NCBI GenBank assembly: GCA_964513445.1
Contig: CAZEMM010000001.1
Coordinates: 1-64,000, forward strand
DNA length: 64,000 bases
Origin: Butyricicoccus_A sp964513445
GTDB lineage: Bacteria; Bacillota; Clostridia; Oscillospirales; Butyricicoccaceae
Direction: 5' to 3'
Of this stretch, positions 42,998 to 52,393 are shown piece after piece (within the stretch, counting starts at the first letter, position 1; each line of letters opens with the position of its first letter). The notes under the pieces were generated by a model. It ran no database searches and was not told the DNA's origin. It saw only the letters and a program-made list of their open reading frames with translations. Both the position numbers and the translations under genes were made by a program.

Positions 42998-43035
42998 AAT
43001 TGGCCGGATGATGCACGTCCGGCCAATTATTTTGA
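42998..43035 (+). terminator. Intrinsic terminator
   Basis: Perfect 11-bp stem (aattggccgga / tccggccaatt) then attttg. Confidence 0.8.
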
Positions 43036-43043
43036 AAAAATAC

Positions 43044-43072
43044 TTGCAAATGAAGGAAAGACCTTGTATAAT
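43044..43072 (+). promoter_or_regulatory. Promoter of tRNA-Leu
   Basis: TTGCAA, 17 bp, TATAAT, about 20 bp before the tRNA. Confidence 0.8.
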
Positions 43073-43091
43073 ACTTTTGTTGCATTGATTT

Positions 43092-43178
43092 GCCGGTGTG
43101 ATGGAATTGGTAGACGTAGTGGACTCAAAATCCACCGCTGGCGACAGCGTACCGGTTCGAGTCCGGTCACCGGCACCA
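43092..43178 (+). tRNA. tRNA-Leu (anticodon CAA)
   Basis: Acceptor GCCGGTG/CACCGGC, anticodon stem GTGGA/TCCAC with loop CTCAAAA (anticodon CAA, reading TTG), a long variable arm (GCTGGCGACAGCGT region), and T-arm CCGG-TTCGAGT-CCGG. CCA is encoded at 43176-43178. Length and long arm fit a class II tRNA. Confidence 0.95.
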
Positions 43179-43179
43179 C

Positions 43180-43219
43180 GCCGCTGCGAACGATATGTCG
43201 TTCGCAGCGGCTTTTTTTA
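43180..43219 (+). terminator. Terminator of tRNA-Leu
   Basis: Perfect 14-bp stem (gccgctgcgaacga / tcgttcgcagcggc) followed by seven T. Confidence 0.92.
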
Positions 43220-43273
43220 TGCTTAGGGATTCAGGGTTCCGCGAGAAAACCGCTTCGCCCGCAGGCCGCATTC

Positions 43274-44635
43274 CTATCGCGTGACCTGATGCACCCATTT
43301 AAACGAACGGATGCGCCAATAAATGACGAATCCTTTGCCAATTTGATCCATCTTGAGGCAGAAGAACACAACAGCCGGCGGAAAATGGAACACGAATGCA
43401 GACAGATACGCGCTCGGCAGACAGATCAGCCATGTCCAAATACAATTGTGGATCATCGCGAACTTGGTATCGCCGCCCGCACGCAAAAATCCGGAATCTA
43501 ATCCCGTTTGATAGCATGTGCCGACGGTTGTAATCGCAAGCACTGTGATAAACTGTCCGGTCAGCTGTGCCGCCCGCGGCGTCAGCGTATCATAGATCAT
43601 CAAAATCGGCCACTGCGCGAGAAACAGCACTACACCGGTGACAATGGCAATGATAATAAACAGCACCTGTAACGTACGCACCACCGGCTTGATCCCCTCG
43701 ATTGGGTCATCCTCATGCTCGCCCAGTGTCCGCCCGGTAACAATAGCCGTAGCGCTGGCTGCTCCATAGGCGATGACCGAGATAATTTGATAAACAATCA
43801 CCGAAATGGAATTGGCGGGCAGCGCAGAGGCGGCATCGTCCATATTGCCGATGATAGCGGTCTGGAAGATGGAATTAAGCCCCCACAACGCCTGTGTGAT
43901 GAGCAGCGGCAGCGAAACCTTTATGTAGTCCGCCGTATACCGGTTGTCAATGAAAATCAGCTTTCTGAGGTTCAGGTTGAGGCTGTGCTCCTTAACGGTC
44001 AAAAACCAGATGACAATGAGCAGCTCGACCGTGCGTGAGATCAGCGTCGCGATCGCCGCACCGCGCACTCCCAATGCCGGCGCACCAAAATGTCCGTAAA
44101 TCAGGATGTAATTGAGCACAATATTGATGCACAGCGTAGAACCCGCGATAATATAGCCGATTTTTACGATGCCGATCGAGCGCAGGGAGGCAGCCAGCAT
44201 ATTCGTCAGCGCGAAGATGACGTAGGTAAAGCAGATGATACGCAGATATTGCAGTGCCTCCGCCGCAACGTTCGCGTCGTTTGTCATCAGACCGATCATC
44301 TGATTCGGCGCAAAAAACGCTAGCAAAAAGAGGATGAACGCCATAGCGACGCCAAAGCGCAGCCCGCAGCCGATAATGCTTGCAATCGGCTTTAATTCTT
44401 TTTTACCCCAGTAACGCGCGCCAAGCACGACAATACCCTCGCCTACGCCGACAACCAGCATCTGCAAAAAGAATTGGAATTGATTGCACAGCGACACGCC
44501 GGACAATGCGTCCTGCGAGTAGCGGCCGATCATGATATTATCCGCCAGATTGACAGAATATGTCAGCAGATTTTGCAACGCAATACTGAGTGTCAAAACC
44601 GCAAACGTCTTATAGAACTGTTTATCCCGAATCAT
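43274..44635 (-). CDS. MATE family efflux transporter
   Basis: A 453-residue MATE protein with 12 predicted helices (TLSIALQNLLTYSVNLADNIMIGRYS at the N-terminus; second half begins near KVSLPLLITQALWGLNSIFQ). It is only distantly like the other MATE pump here at 33938. Substrate unknown. ggagg precedes the ATG. It is divergent from the AraC regulator at 44857, which might control it. Confidence 0.95.
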   Translation of the reverse strand: MIRDKQFYKTFAVLTLSIALQNLLTYSVNLADNIMIGRYSQDALSGVSLCNQFQFFLQMLVVGVGEGIVVLGARYWGKKELKPIASIIGCGLRFGVAMAFILFLLAFFAPNQMIGLMTNDANVAAEALQYLRIICFTYVIFALTNMLAASLRSIGIVKIGYIIAGSTLCINIVLNYILIYGHFGAPALGVRGAAIATLISRTVELLIVIWFLTVKEHSLNLNLRKLIFIDNRYTADYIKVSLPLLITQALWGLNSIFQTAIIGNMDDAASALPANSISVIVYQIISVIAYGAASATAIVTGRTLGEHEDDPIEGIKPVVRTLQVLFIIIAIVTGVVLFLAQWPILMIYDTLTPRAAQLTGQFITVLAITTVGTCYQTGLDSGFLRAGGDTKFAMIHNCIWTWLICLPSAYLSAFVFHFPPAVVFFCLKMDQIGKGFVIYWRIRSFKWVHQVTR

Positions 44636-44856
44636 AAGCCTTTCCTCCAGCTATTTTTTACCAACGCGAATCCGGATTTAAAAAATGATGGCGCGCCGCC
44701 GTACATTCCTTTGCGATTACACCGCGTCTTTTCCGTTCTTTTCTCTCATTATATTGCTTTCTCTCAAAGATTCAATCCAAATTCCAATCAATTTATTTCG
44801 GTTTCGTGCTTTCATATGATATAATACAAGCAGAGCATGAGAAGGAGGGATTTCAC

Positions 44857-45729
44857 ATGGGAAAATGCAACGAGCCGGGCGTCCTATTGGAATCCGATCG
44901 TTTTTTCAACACACCGAGTACCGTCGCCGGACAGCTGTTTTATTACATCACGCGCTGCGGGCACTATTTCTGTACGACAGACTATCATTTTATGGATGAC
45001 TGCGAGATCGCCCAGCTGCCCGGTCATCGCAACTGTCTGCTGCTCTACGTCTGTTCGGGACGCATGGCCGTCGAAAACGCGGGTAAAACAGGAACCATCC
45101 TGCCCGGGCAGGTTGCGCTGCTCGACTGTTCCCTGCCGCATCAACATTATGCGCTGGAAAACACAGAGCAGCTATGGATCCATATTGAGGGCTGTAACAC
45201 GAGGGACTTTTTCTCTGTGCTTCAGTCGGCAAACCACGGACGACTTGTGCTGACGCCGCCCTCCTCTCAGGCGACAAAAACGCTCATGCTCCAGCTCATC
45301 AACAGCTTCCGTTTGCCAGGACGCATAAGCGAGGCAGAGCAGTCGCAGCTGCTCCACCGGCTGCTGTGCGAGCTGATTGTCATGCCGCGCACGCTTCAGC
45401 CAGAGGCGGATGCCGACGTGATCGCACGCGCTGCGGACTTTATCATGCAACATCTTTTCGAGGATCTGACCGTCAGCAATATAGCGGCAGCCGTCGGCCT
45501 GAGCGCGTCGCACCTGTCCCGGCTGTTTAAATCGCGCACCGGATTTTCTCCCCATGAATTCATCACACTGCGCCGCATTGACACGGCAAAGGAACTGCTT
45601 CTGACCACTACGCTGTCGGTCAAGCAGATCGCTTTCCATGTCGGCTACCACAGCGAAGCCAATTTTATCACATCCTTTTCCGGCAAGACCGGTATTACAC
45701 CTGCGGCCTTCCGCCGCAATCCGATTTGA
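44857..45729 (+). CDS. AraC family transcriptional regulator
   Basis: A 290-residue regulator: N-terminal cupin-like effector domain (LLLYVCSGRMAVENAGKTGTILPGQVALLDCSLPHQHYA region) and a C-terminal pair of helix-turn-helix motifs (TVSNIAAAVGLSASHLSRLFK; SVKQIAFHVGYHSEANFITSF). ggaggg lies before the ATG; TATAAT at 44820 is a probable -10. The PfkB kinase follows by 11 bp, so the two are cotranscribed and the regulator may respond to the kinase's sugar. Confidence 0.93.
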   Translation: MGKCNEPGVLLESDRFFNTPSTVAGQLFYYITRCGHYFCTTDYHFMDDCEIAQLPGHRNCLLLYVCSGRMAVENAGKTGTILPGQVALLDCSLPHQHYALENTEQLWIHIEGCNTRDFFSVLQSANHGRLVLTPPSSQATKTLMLQLINSFRLPGRISEAEQSQLLHRLLCELIVMPRTLQPEADADVIARAADFIMQHLFEDLTVSNIAAAVGLSASHLSRLFKSRTGFSPHEFITLRRIDTAKELLLTTTLSVKQIAFHVGYHSEANFITSFSGKTGITPAAFRRNPI

Positions 45730-45740
45730 GGTGACGTCAT

Positions 45741-46685
45741 ATGCCCTGTGATATTGTTCTGGCGGGTGCCGCCATCATTGATATTCCGGTTGTTCCAGCT
45801 GACCCGGCGGTTTTTTCCCGCACGACCACTCCGGCGCAGCGCATCGTGCTGACCTCGGGCGGCGACGCAATGAATGAAGCAATCGTCGCGTCGCGTCTCG
45901 GCAAGCGGGTTCGTCTGATCAGCCGCATTGGTACAGACGATGCCGGCGCATATATCAAGTCGGTCTGCGGCGCAGCAAGCGTGGAAACGCGCTTTCAGGA
46001 GATCGATGGACTGGACACCGGCGTGAACGTCGTTCTTGTAGATCAAGCGGGAGAGCGGCGCTTTTATACCAATCCATACGGCAGTCTGCGCGCTTTGGAG
46101 GCGTCGGACATCACGCCCGAGGCCGTGCACGGCGCGGATATCTTCTGCTTTGCCAGCATTTTTGTGTTCCCGAAAATCCAGCCGGACGCGTTGGCACAGA
46201 TTTTCTCGATGGCGCGGCGCGAGGGCTGCATCGTCTGCGCGGACACAACGCTGCCAAAAAACGGAGAGACCATCGTCGAGCTGGCTTCCGCGCTGCGTGA
46301 GCTGGATTATTTCTTCACCAATTTGCCTGAAGCGCAGGCGATCACCGGACTGCATGATCCAGAGGCAATCGCAGACGAGCTGTTGGGAATCGGAGCGCGG
46401 CATGTTATCGTCAAGCTGGGCGCAGACGGCTGCCTGATCGCGGATGCGGACGGGATGCAGCGCATTCCGCCTTGCCCTGCTCACTGTGTGGATACGACCG
46501 GCGCGGGCGATAATTTTGCCGCGGGGTTTCTGACTGCGCTTTCCGAGCATCAGTCCTTTGCGGACTGTGCGCGCTTTGCCAACGCGTGCGCGTCGGTTTC
46601 CGTGGAGAGCGTCGGTGCATCTACCGGTGTACATACGGCGCAGCAGGTGTGGGACAGATACCGGCAGAATTATGGCACAATCTGA
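45741..46685 (+). CDS. PfkB family carbohydrate kinase
   Basis: A 314-residue ribokinase-like sugar kinase. The N-terminal substrate region has LTSGGDAMNEAIVASRLGKRVRLISRIGTD and the C-terminal ATP and anion-hole motif is DTTGAGDNFAAGFL with the catalytic Asp. Substrate not clear from sequence. gaggtgac precedes the ATG. No isomerase or transporter is adjacent, so the pathway is open. Confidence 0.92.
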   Translation: MPCDIVLAGAAIIDIPVVPADPAVFSRTTTPAQRIVLTSGGDAMNEAIVASRLGKRVRLISRIGTDDAGAYIKSVCGAASVETRFQEIDGLDTGVNVVLVDQAGERRFYTNPYGSLRALEASDITPEAVHGADIFCFASIFVFPKIQPDALAQIFSMARREGCIVCADTTLPKNGETIVELASALRELDYFFTNLPEAQAITGLHDPEAIADELLGIGARHVIVKLGADGCLIADADGMQRIPPCPAHCVDTTGAGDNFAAGFLTALSEHQSFADCARFANACASVSVESVGASTGVHTAQQVWDRYRQNYGTI

Positions 46686-46747
46686 CAGCTTTTTCGCAAG
46701 CTTTTCAGTTTTTTCATATTCTTCCGTGCAGAATGCCGCAGTTTTTG

Positions 46748-46776
46748 TTGCGGATCGACGAATTGTATAGTATAAT
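46748..46776 (+). promoter_or_regulatory. Sigma-A promoter
   Basis: TTGCGG, 17 bp, TATAAT, 37 bp before the membrane protein gene at 46813. Confidence 0.65.
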
Positions 46777-46812
46777 ATGTTCTATTGATTTTCCTATAGG
46801 AAGCGTGAGGAT

Positions 46813-47403
46813 ATGAGTTTTTTTAAAAATCTGGTCGATGAAATGAACGATCGCAACATTGATACGAGCAAGCTGCCGAAAAAGGCGGCTATCAGCGAAA
46901 AGATTGATATGGACGACCCGACCAAGCTGACCGAGAAATCCATGAAGGACACGGAAAACTTCGATACACCTGAACCGGAACAGCCGGAGCAGCCTCAGGA
47001 GGAGATTGACCCCGATTTCCCCGACCACCCGGATTACATCGCGCTCAAGCCGCATCTGACAGAGCGCGAGCTGTGGCGTATGCCGGCCATCCGATTTTAC
47101 AGCACGATCATCTGCTTCTGTCTCGGCATGATACTTTACGGTATCATCAACGGTGTCCTTGACCTCGGCATGACCAAGGGTGCGGTCGGGTGGTATCAGA
47201 TCTTCGGCGCCGCTATCGGCTTTATGCTCAGCCGCGAGGTGCTTGAGCCGCGCCTGCGCATCCCGTTTGCAAAAGGCACCTATGAGCAGAAAAAAGCGGC
47301 GACCGATGCCTATCTTGCGCGAATCGCCGCACTCGATCAGCAGATTGAAACACTGCACAAGATGCAGGATGCGTCCAATACCGACACGAAAAATAACCTG
47401 TGA
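46813..47403 (+). CDS. Hypothetical membrane protein with acidic N-terminus
   Basis: A 196-residue protein. Residues 1-85 are soluble, charged and Pro/Glu-rich (TPEPEQPEQPQEEIDPDFPDHPDY); two membrane helices follow (about 97-115 and 121-140) and then a helical cytoplasmic tail with a coiled-coil look (AARIAALDQQIETLHKMQ-type heptads). Not recognised. aggaagcgtgagg precedes the ATG and a promoter and terminator frame it as a single-gene unit. Confidence 0.78.
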   Translation: MSFFKNLVDEMNDRNIDTSKLPKKAAISEKIDMDDPTKLTEKSMKDTENFDTPEPEQPEQPQEEIDPDFPDHPDYIALKPHLTERELWRMPAIRFYSTIICFCLGMILYGIINGVLDLGMTKGAVGWYQIFGAAIGFMLSREVLEPRLRIPFAKGTYEQKKAATDAYLARIAALDQQIETLHKMQDASNTDTKNNL

Positions 47404-47410
47404 CAAAGCA

Positions 47411-47463
47411 AAAGGACTGTCTCAAAACGAACCGATTCGTTGAAAGACAGTCCTTCTTTTTTA
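47411..47463. terminator. Bidirectional intrinsic terminator
   Basis: Perfect 11-bp stem (aaggactgtct / agacagtcctt) followed by cttttttt on plus; the minus side has TTTTGC. Between converging genes. Confidence 0.85.
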
Positions 47464-47820
47464 CTCGATTTCCTGAATGTCCAGCTGTTCGAGAATCTCC
47501 TGCCCGCTCATCGTCAGCGCCATACTGCCCTTGATCGGATAGATGTCGTAGCCGACATAATCACAGCCCTGCAACGGAATCAGATAGTCGATCTGTATCA
47601 GCTCCTTGTGCGCGAGCGCGAGCAGCGCATCAGGAGAAATCCGTTTGCCGTTCTCATAATACACCGGGAGGCCGTTTGTATCCTTTGCAACCGGCAAAAA
47701 CGGTACGGAAAAACAGTACAGCACAGCGGCCTGTTCTTTGGTAAGCGTCAGCATCCCGCCGCATGCGCCGCAGCCTGCACAGCCGCCGTAATCGCCCTTC
47801 CTACAGTTTTCACAGCTCAT
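47461..47820 (-). CDS. Hypothetical protein with Cys-rich N-terminus
   Basis: A 119-residue protein. The first 22 residues hold six cysteines (CENCRKGDYGGCAGCGACGG), a possible metal or cluster site, followed by a winged-helix-like domain (LTKEQAAVLYCFS, SPDALLALAHKELIQIDYLIPL, LTMSGQEILEQL). Not recognised. I choose the second Met (47820) because gagggg lies 6 nt before it. It follows the SLH protease gene by 17 bp, so they are probably one unit. Confidence 0.72.
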   Translation of the reverse strand: MSCENCRKGDYGGCAGCGACGGMLTLTKEQAAVLYCFSVPFLPVAKDTNGLPVYYENGKRISPDALLALAHKELIQIDYLIPLQGCDYVGYDIYPIKGSMALTMSGQEILEQLDIQEIE

Positions 47821-47837
47821 AGACATCCCCTCGGCTA

Positions 47838-49286
47838 TTATGCGTTTTCAATCAGCTTTTTATAACGCAGAATGATGGCAGCCGCCTGACTGCGCTCGGC
47901 AGAACCGGTCGGCGAGAGCTTATTGCTGCCTGTGCCGGTGATGATGCCGTTTTGTACCGCCCAGTTCATCGCAGGTCTCGCCCACTGCGCAACCTTTGCG
48001 TTATCGGAGAAGCTGCTGAGGCTGTCGGTCGTGCTCTCCGCCATCTTGGAATAGCGGAACATAATCGCCGCGAACTCCTGACGCGTCAGCTTCTGCTCTG
48101 GCGCAAATTTGTTGTTGCCAACGCCGTTGATAACACCGACAGAACGCGCCCACTTGATGGCCTCGGTATACCACTTGCCCTCCGCGACATCGGTAAACGC
48201 CTCGACCTCGCCAATCTGCGGCGTACCGTTTTTCTTGACCTCGTAGTTATACAGAATCTGCGCAGCCTGCGCGCGGTTCACAATCCCCGTCGGGTTAAAC
48301 GCGCTGTTGCTGACGCCCGACATCAAACCCTCGTTATATGTGCTGACGACGTCGTCATAATACCACTTGTTGTCCATAACGTCGGTAAACGGCGCGTCAC
48401 CGTTCTGCTTCGCGCTCTTTGCGCCCTGCTTGATCAGGTAATACCGTGTCGGGCTTCTGTCCTGGCACGCCTTTGCGATCTGATCCAGCTTGACAGAAAG
48501 CACGCCGCCGGTCGCGCCCGTCTCGGAATCCTTGACAACAGTCACATTGTTCTTGCGTGCCGTCGTCTCATTGAACTTGGTCGAATACCAATAGCTGTCC
48601 AGCACGGTAACCGCATCATTGTCGTCAATGCCGTCCACCGCCATGAAATGGCCGTAGTATGTAAACAGTGAGTAACTGCTTCCCGCATGGATGATTGCGA
48701 TGCCGCCTGCCTTCAGGTGTGCCTTTAAATCCGCCTCGCTGTTGGAAATCGTATAGGTGAAGTTATACTTCTTTGAAACGGAATCCAATAGCGTCGTGAC
48801 GTCTGTGCCGCCGTTGTAGCGCGCGCCGCACTGCACCGCCAGCTTGCACATCGTCGGGATATCTACATCCGCAATACCCGCCGCATACAGCGCGTTGCAC
48901 ACAGCGGACGGGCCGCACGAGCCCTGCGCGACCGTGCTGCTGCCGTATGCGATCGAATCATATTGTCTCGCATTCTGATACAGCACGCGGTGCCCGTTTA
49001 TGGTATCCGACGTTTTATCGATAAAATGGAATGAACCCTTGAGGATGGTCTCCTCATCGACCGCCGCAGTGCCGTCTACATACTGGATATTTGGAATGTC
49101 CTGGATATCCAACAAGCCTTCCTCATCCACAAAATACGACTGTGGCAGTGCTGTATCCGCCTGCTCGGCTGTCTCAACCTCGTCCAGTTCCACACTATTC
49201 TCATCGGTCGCCAGCGCCATGCCCGCCGCTGAAAGCAGCATGGTGAGCGCAAGCAGCGCCGCACTTATTCTTTTCAAATATTTCAA
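47838..49286 (-). CDS. Secreted C39-type cysteine peptidase with three SLH domains
   Basis: A 482-residue exported protein. A signal peptide (residues 1-26, cut near GMALA) is followed by a papain-like C39 domain at about 90-290: the Cys is in AQGSCGPSAVCNAL, the His in YYGHFMAVDGI, and the Asp in VTVLDSYW. Three SLH repeats (about 300-480: FTDVMDNKWYYDDVV, FTDVAEGKWYTEAIKWA, FSDNAKVAQWARPAMNWA) would anchor it to the cell wall. The start codon is TTG at 49286, chosen from the strong gagggatcacc site. Role: surface proteolysis or bacteriocin-like processing, not determined. Confidence 0.9.
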   Translation of the reverse strand: MKYLKRISAALLALTMLLSAAGMALATDENSVELDEVETAEQADTALPQSYFVDEEGLLDIQDIPNIQYVDGTAAVDEETILKGSFHFIDKTSDTINGHRVLYQNARQYDSIAYGSSTVAQGSCGPSAVCNALYAAGIADVDIPTMCKLAVQCGARYNGGTDVTTLLDSVSKKYNFTYTISNSEADLKAHLKAGGIAIIHAGSSYSLFTYYGHFMAVDGIDDNDAVTVLDSYWYSTKFNETTARKNNVTVVKDSETGATGGVLSVKLDQIAKACQDRSPTRYYLIKQGAKSAKQNGDAPFTDVMDNKWYYDDVVSTYNEGLMSGVSNSAFNPTGIVNRAQAAQILYNYEVKKNGTPQIGEVEAFTDVAEGKWYTEAIKWARSVGVINGVGNNKFAPEQKLTRQEFAAIMFRYSKMAESTTDSLSSFSDNAKVAQWARPAMNWAVQNGIITGTGSNKLSPTGSAERSQAAAIILRYKKLIENA

Positions 49287-49350
49287 GGTGATCCCTCATT
49301 TCCAGATGAAATATATCCCAATCTTTCCGTTTGCCGGATGGTATGTCCTC

Positions 49351-49379
49351 ATTATATTTCAATGCGCTGTAAATATCAA
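49351..49379 (-). promoter_or_regulatory. Sigma-A promoter of the SLH peptidase
   Basis: Minus-strand TTGATA, 17 bp, TATAAT, 65 bp before the TTG start. Confidence 0.75.
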
Positions 49380-49444
49380 CCCATCCTGCATGAAACCGTC
49401 GATTTTCTCAAAAAACGGAGAATTCATGCGCGTATTTTGTGCAC

Positions 49445-49491
49445 AAAAAAGTACAGGCGTGCGAAGATATTCTGGTCTCTCCGCACGCCTG
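49445..49491 (-). terminator. Intrinsic terminator
   Basis: Ten-base-pair stem (caggcgtgcg / cgcacgcctg) followed on the minus strand by TACTTTTTTG. It is the likely end of the symporter transcript, about 210 bp beyond its stop. Confidence 0.7.
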
Positions 49492-49622
49492 CATGCTATA
49501 AGGCTGATCGTTCAAATGCAGCGAAAGCAGCTTTTGCTGCCGCCAACAAAATAAATTATTGGCTTCCCCTTGATGCATCGTCTCTATCATGCCTGAAGCA
49601 TCCTGTTTCGGGCGATCTGCCG

Positions 49623-49648
49623 GTCTGCCGGCGCACTGGCCGGCAGAC
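49623..49648. repeat. Perfect 10-bp hairpin without T-run
   Basis: gtctgccggc / gccggcagac with a 6-nt loop, in the 3' region of the symporter gene. A very stable stem but no T tract, so a processing or stabilising structure is as likely as termination. No gene is supported in 49492-49701. Confidence 0.55.
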
Positions 49649-49701
49649 GGCAAATCAAACAACGTCTTAATCCTTGTTCACTTTTTAATCGGATATGCCC
49701 G

Positions 49702-51219
49702 TTACTTTCCCTTATCCGCTGCAATGCGATCCTTATTGATCTCCATCCAAACGTCACAATTGTCGATGCCCAGCTTTTCCGGATTGAAGTACGGTTCTTC
49801 AACGCCAGCCTTGCGCTGTGCCATATAATCGTCATATACCTTCTTAACCTTCGGGAGCAGGATGAGCAGTGCAACGAGGTTGAACCACGCCATCAGCGCG
49901 AACATAATCTCAGAGATTGCCCATGCGGTGGATGCCGTTACCATCGTCCAAATGAAGAAGAATACCGGCATAACGATGCGAATGCCCCAAATGACGGTCT
50001 TGCGCGCCTTGTCAGAGCTGTTGCGCATCAGATAAGCCAGGCCGGACTCTCCCTCGTAATAGTATGCGATACAGGTGGAATACGCAAAGCAGGTCAGCGC
50101 CAGCGCGATAATCATGCCGCCGATACCGGACGGGATGACGCTGTTCGCAGCCTCCTGTACCCACAGGACGTTTGCAGTGTTGGACTCTGCCAGACCGGCC
50201 ATCATATCAGAGCCCTGACCGATGTACATGTAGGAGCCATCCGCGCCGAGTACGTTGAAGCAATCGGATACGATCGCCATGATGCCGGAGCAGAAGCAGA
50301 CGGCAACGTCAATGTAAACCGAAAATGCATTGACCAAGCCCTGTGTCGCCGGATGCGGCGTCTCTGCTGCTGCCGCAGACGGAGGGGTTTCGCCGAAGCC
50401 GGAGCCGGAGGAGTTGACCGCACGCTTAACGCCATAAGAAAACGCGCCGCCGATCATACCGCCGAAGACGGCATGGGAGTTGAACGCGCTGCCGAAAATC
50501 ATGCCAAAGGCAGCCGGAATGTTGCTTGCGTTGCCAATCAGTACAATGACCGTAACGATCAGGTAACCGATGGTCATAAACGGGACAATGATGGTGGAAA
50601 ACTTCGCGATACGGCGAACGCCGCCGGAAATGACGAGGAACAGCAGAACTGCGATAACCAGACCGACGATCCAGCGCGGTGCGCCGAAGCTGTTCTCAAA
50701 CGCCTGTGCGATGTTGTTGGCGGACGGGCCGGTTACAAGCAGCGGTACGCCTATTGTTGCGAACAGCGCAAAAATAACCGCCATAATCTTGCCGAGCGCC
50801 TTCCACGGGATGCCGCGCTCCATATAGAAGTACGGGCCACCGCGGTACTGACCGTCCATGCGAACCTTGTAGATCTGACCGAGGCTGTTCTCTGCGTATG
50901 CGATCGCGGAGGTAACCAGCGCGGTGATGATCATCCAGAATACTGAGCCCGGGCCGCCGTACATGATCGCGACCATGACGCCGCCGATGTTGCCGACGGC
51001 GACGCGGTACGCCGCAACCGAACAGAAGGTCTCAAACGCGGACAAGCCCTCCTGTGAGCCGCCGCTCTTCGTCAACAGCTTCCATTGCAGCTTTGCCTTG
51101 GTAACGTTGTCGAACTTCATGGCGATACAGTAGGCCACAGCCAGACCAAATGTCAGCGCAATCAGCGGTGTTGCCCACAGTATGTTGTCGATATCCATAA
51201 TAATTGATGCAAAATCCAT
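49702..51219 (-). CDS. AGCS family sodium:alanine/glycine symporter
   Basis: A 505-residue sodium symporter with about 11 helices. AGCS signatures are SAFETFCSVAAYRVAVGNIGGVM, GGPGSVFWMIITALVTSAIAYAENSLGQIYK and GGPYFYMERGI. It imports small amino acids such as alanine or glycine in known members. The start at 51219 follows gagaggaaaaagag; a much longer frame has Arg-rich non-native sequence. It is 118 bp behind the isomerase gene and shares its sigma-54 promoter unless a promoter lies in that gap. Confidence 0.93.
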   Translation of the reverse strand: MDFASIIMDIDNILWATPLIALTFGLAVAYCIAMKFDNVTKAKLQWKLLTKSGGSQEGLSAFETFCSVAAYRVAVGNIGGVMVAIMYGGPGSVFWMIITALVTSAIAYAENSLGQIYKVRMDGQYRGGPYFYMERGIPWKALGKIMAVIFALFATIGVPLLVTGPSANNIAQAFENSFGAPRWIVGLVIAVLLFLVISGGVRRIAKFSTIIVPFMTIGYLIVTVIVLIGNASNIPAAFGMIFGSAFNSHAVFGGMIGGAFSYGVKRAVNSSGSGFGETPPSAAAAETPHPATQGLVNAFSVYIDVAVCFCSGIMAIVSDCFNVLGADGSYMYIGQGSDMMAGLAESNTANVLWVQEAANSVIPSGIGGMIIALALTCFAYSTCIAYYYEGESGLAYLMRNSSDKARKTVIWGIRIVMPVFFFIWTMVTASTAWAISEIMFALMAWFNLVALLILLPKVKKVYDDYMAQRKAGVEEPYFNPEKLGIDNCDVWMEINKDRIAADKGK

Positions 51220-51337
51220 ATCTCTTTTTCCTCTCTCATAGTATAGGGTGGTTTTTATGTTATGGGAAGTGCAAAATTTGATGTTTTCCTTCGTCAAGCT
51301 GCATTCCCTTAACACCAATCGGGGTGAAACGCGCAGT

Positions 51338-52285
51338 TCAGCGGCCCTTGATGCCGATATCCAGAACCTCATGCATATACTTGATCGACCTGCGCATCGC
51401 GTCGATCTCTTCCTTGCGTCCGTCCTCCAGCGAATAGCCGCTGAGCGGAAGCTCGATCTCAAGATCAATGGTGTCCAGTTCCGCCGGCGCCTTCTCGCGC
51501 AGGATCTTCATAACCTCAATGACGTCTACATCGCCGTCGCCGATCGCGCAGCCAAGCGAATGCGTGCCGTCCGGGTCTGCGAACACACGGTTATCGCAGA
51601 AGTGAACACAGTAGCAGTACGGCGCCATCTTGTCAACGCAGTCTCGAATGCCCTCTGCCAGCATCAGCGAGTTGATGGTATCGCAACACGCGCCGACCAG
51701 CGGGTGGTTGATCTGCTCGACCATCCAGATAACCTCATCGGCAAACAGGTCGCAATGATTCTCGATCGCGATCTTCAAGCCATACTTCTCAATCGTCGGG
51801 ATGTTTTTCTTAAAGTCCATGACGATGTCTGCCATCTGCCTGACGGCCTCCGGACACATGCATGCATGCGAAATCGGATGCGGATGCTCCACGTCGGTGC
51901 TGTACTTGACCAGCTTGCAGCCCAGCCTGTGCGCGATCTCCAGGGATTCCTCAATGGTGCAGTTGACGCGCGGATCAGACGGCGCATTAAACGAGATGTT
52001 CAGCTCGAGATCCAGACCAAGCAGCTCCGCCTTCTGCTTGACTGCCGCCAGATGTGCGTCGGACAGATCATCATCCAGATCGACCAGCGTCATGTGGATG
52101 ACCTCAATGCCCTCCTCAACGCACATGTCCATCAGCTTGTCCAAGTCGATGACCTTCTCAAACGCGAACGTCTTTCCCTCGCTCTGGAAGCCCCAGCTCT
52201 CTCCAAGGCCACTCAGATGCAGTGTGTAGGTATGCATACCCAGCTTGAATCTGCGCGCCGCGGCCTTTCCGGTCATGTGTTTCAT
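51338..52285 (-). CDS. Sugar phosphate isomerase/epimerase (TIM barrel)
   Basis: A 315-residue xylose-isomerase-like TIM-barrel protein. Metal-ligand strands are in LKIAIENHCD, VGACCDTINSL, CYCVHFCDNR and TIDLEIELP, giving two Glu, Asp and His. It is only distantly like the isomerase at 278. It is the first gene behind a near-perfect sigma-54 promoter and next to an AGCS symporter, an unusual pair that hints at an amino-sugar, glycated amino acid or hydroxy-acid substrate; that is speculation. aaaggag precedes the ATG. Confidence 0.88.
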   Translation of the reverse strand: MKHMTGKAAARRFKLGMHTYTLHLSGLGESWGFQSEGKTFAFEKVIDLDKLMDMCVEEGIEVIHMTLVDLDDDLSDAHLAAVKQKAELLGLDLELNISFNAPSDPRVNCTIEESLEIAHRLGCKLVKYSTDVEHPHPISHACMCPEAVRQMADIVMDFKKNIPTIEKYGLKIAIENHCDLFADEVIWMVEQINHPLVGACCDTINSLMLAEGIRDCVDKMAPYCYCVHFCDNRVFADPDGTHSLGCAIGDGDVDVIEVMKILREKAPAELDTIDLEIELPLSGYSLEDGRKEEIDAMRRSIKYMHEVLDIGIKGR

Positions 52286-52393
52286 ACTCTTCTCTCCTTT
52301 GTTTTTATTTGATACAGCATCAATTCGATTGATCTGTCGAGAATGTTCGTATCAATTGCATTGTCATTTGAAAACGCTTATGTTTATATACAT

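Noticed and set aside
49408..49662. 84-codon frame downstream of the symporter gene
   Set aside because: No ribosome site, covers two hairpins and a terminator, and its composition does not look protein-like.
52319..52333. ATCAATTCGATTGAT palindrome as activator-binding site
   Set aside because: It lies downstream of the sigma-54 promoter, between start site and gene; enhancer sites are normally upstream. It could still bind a repressor.
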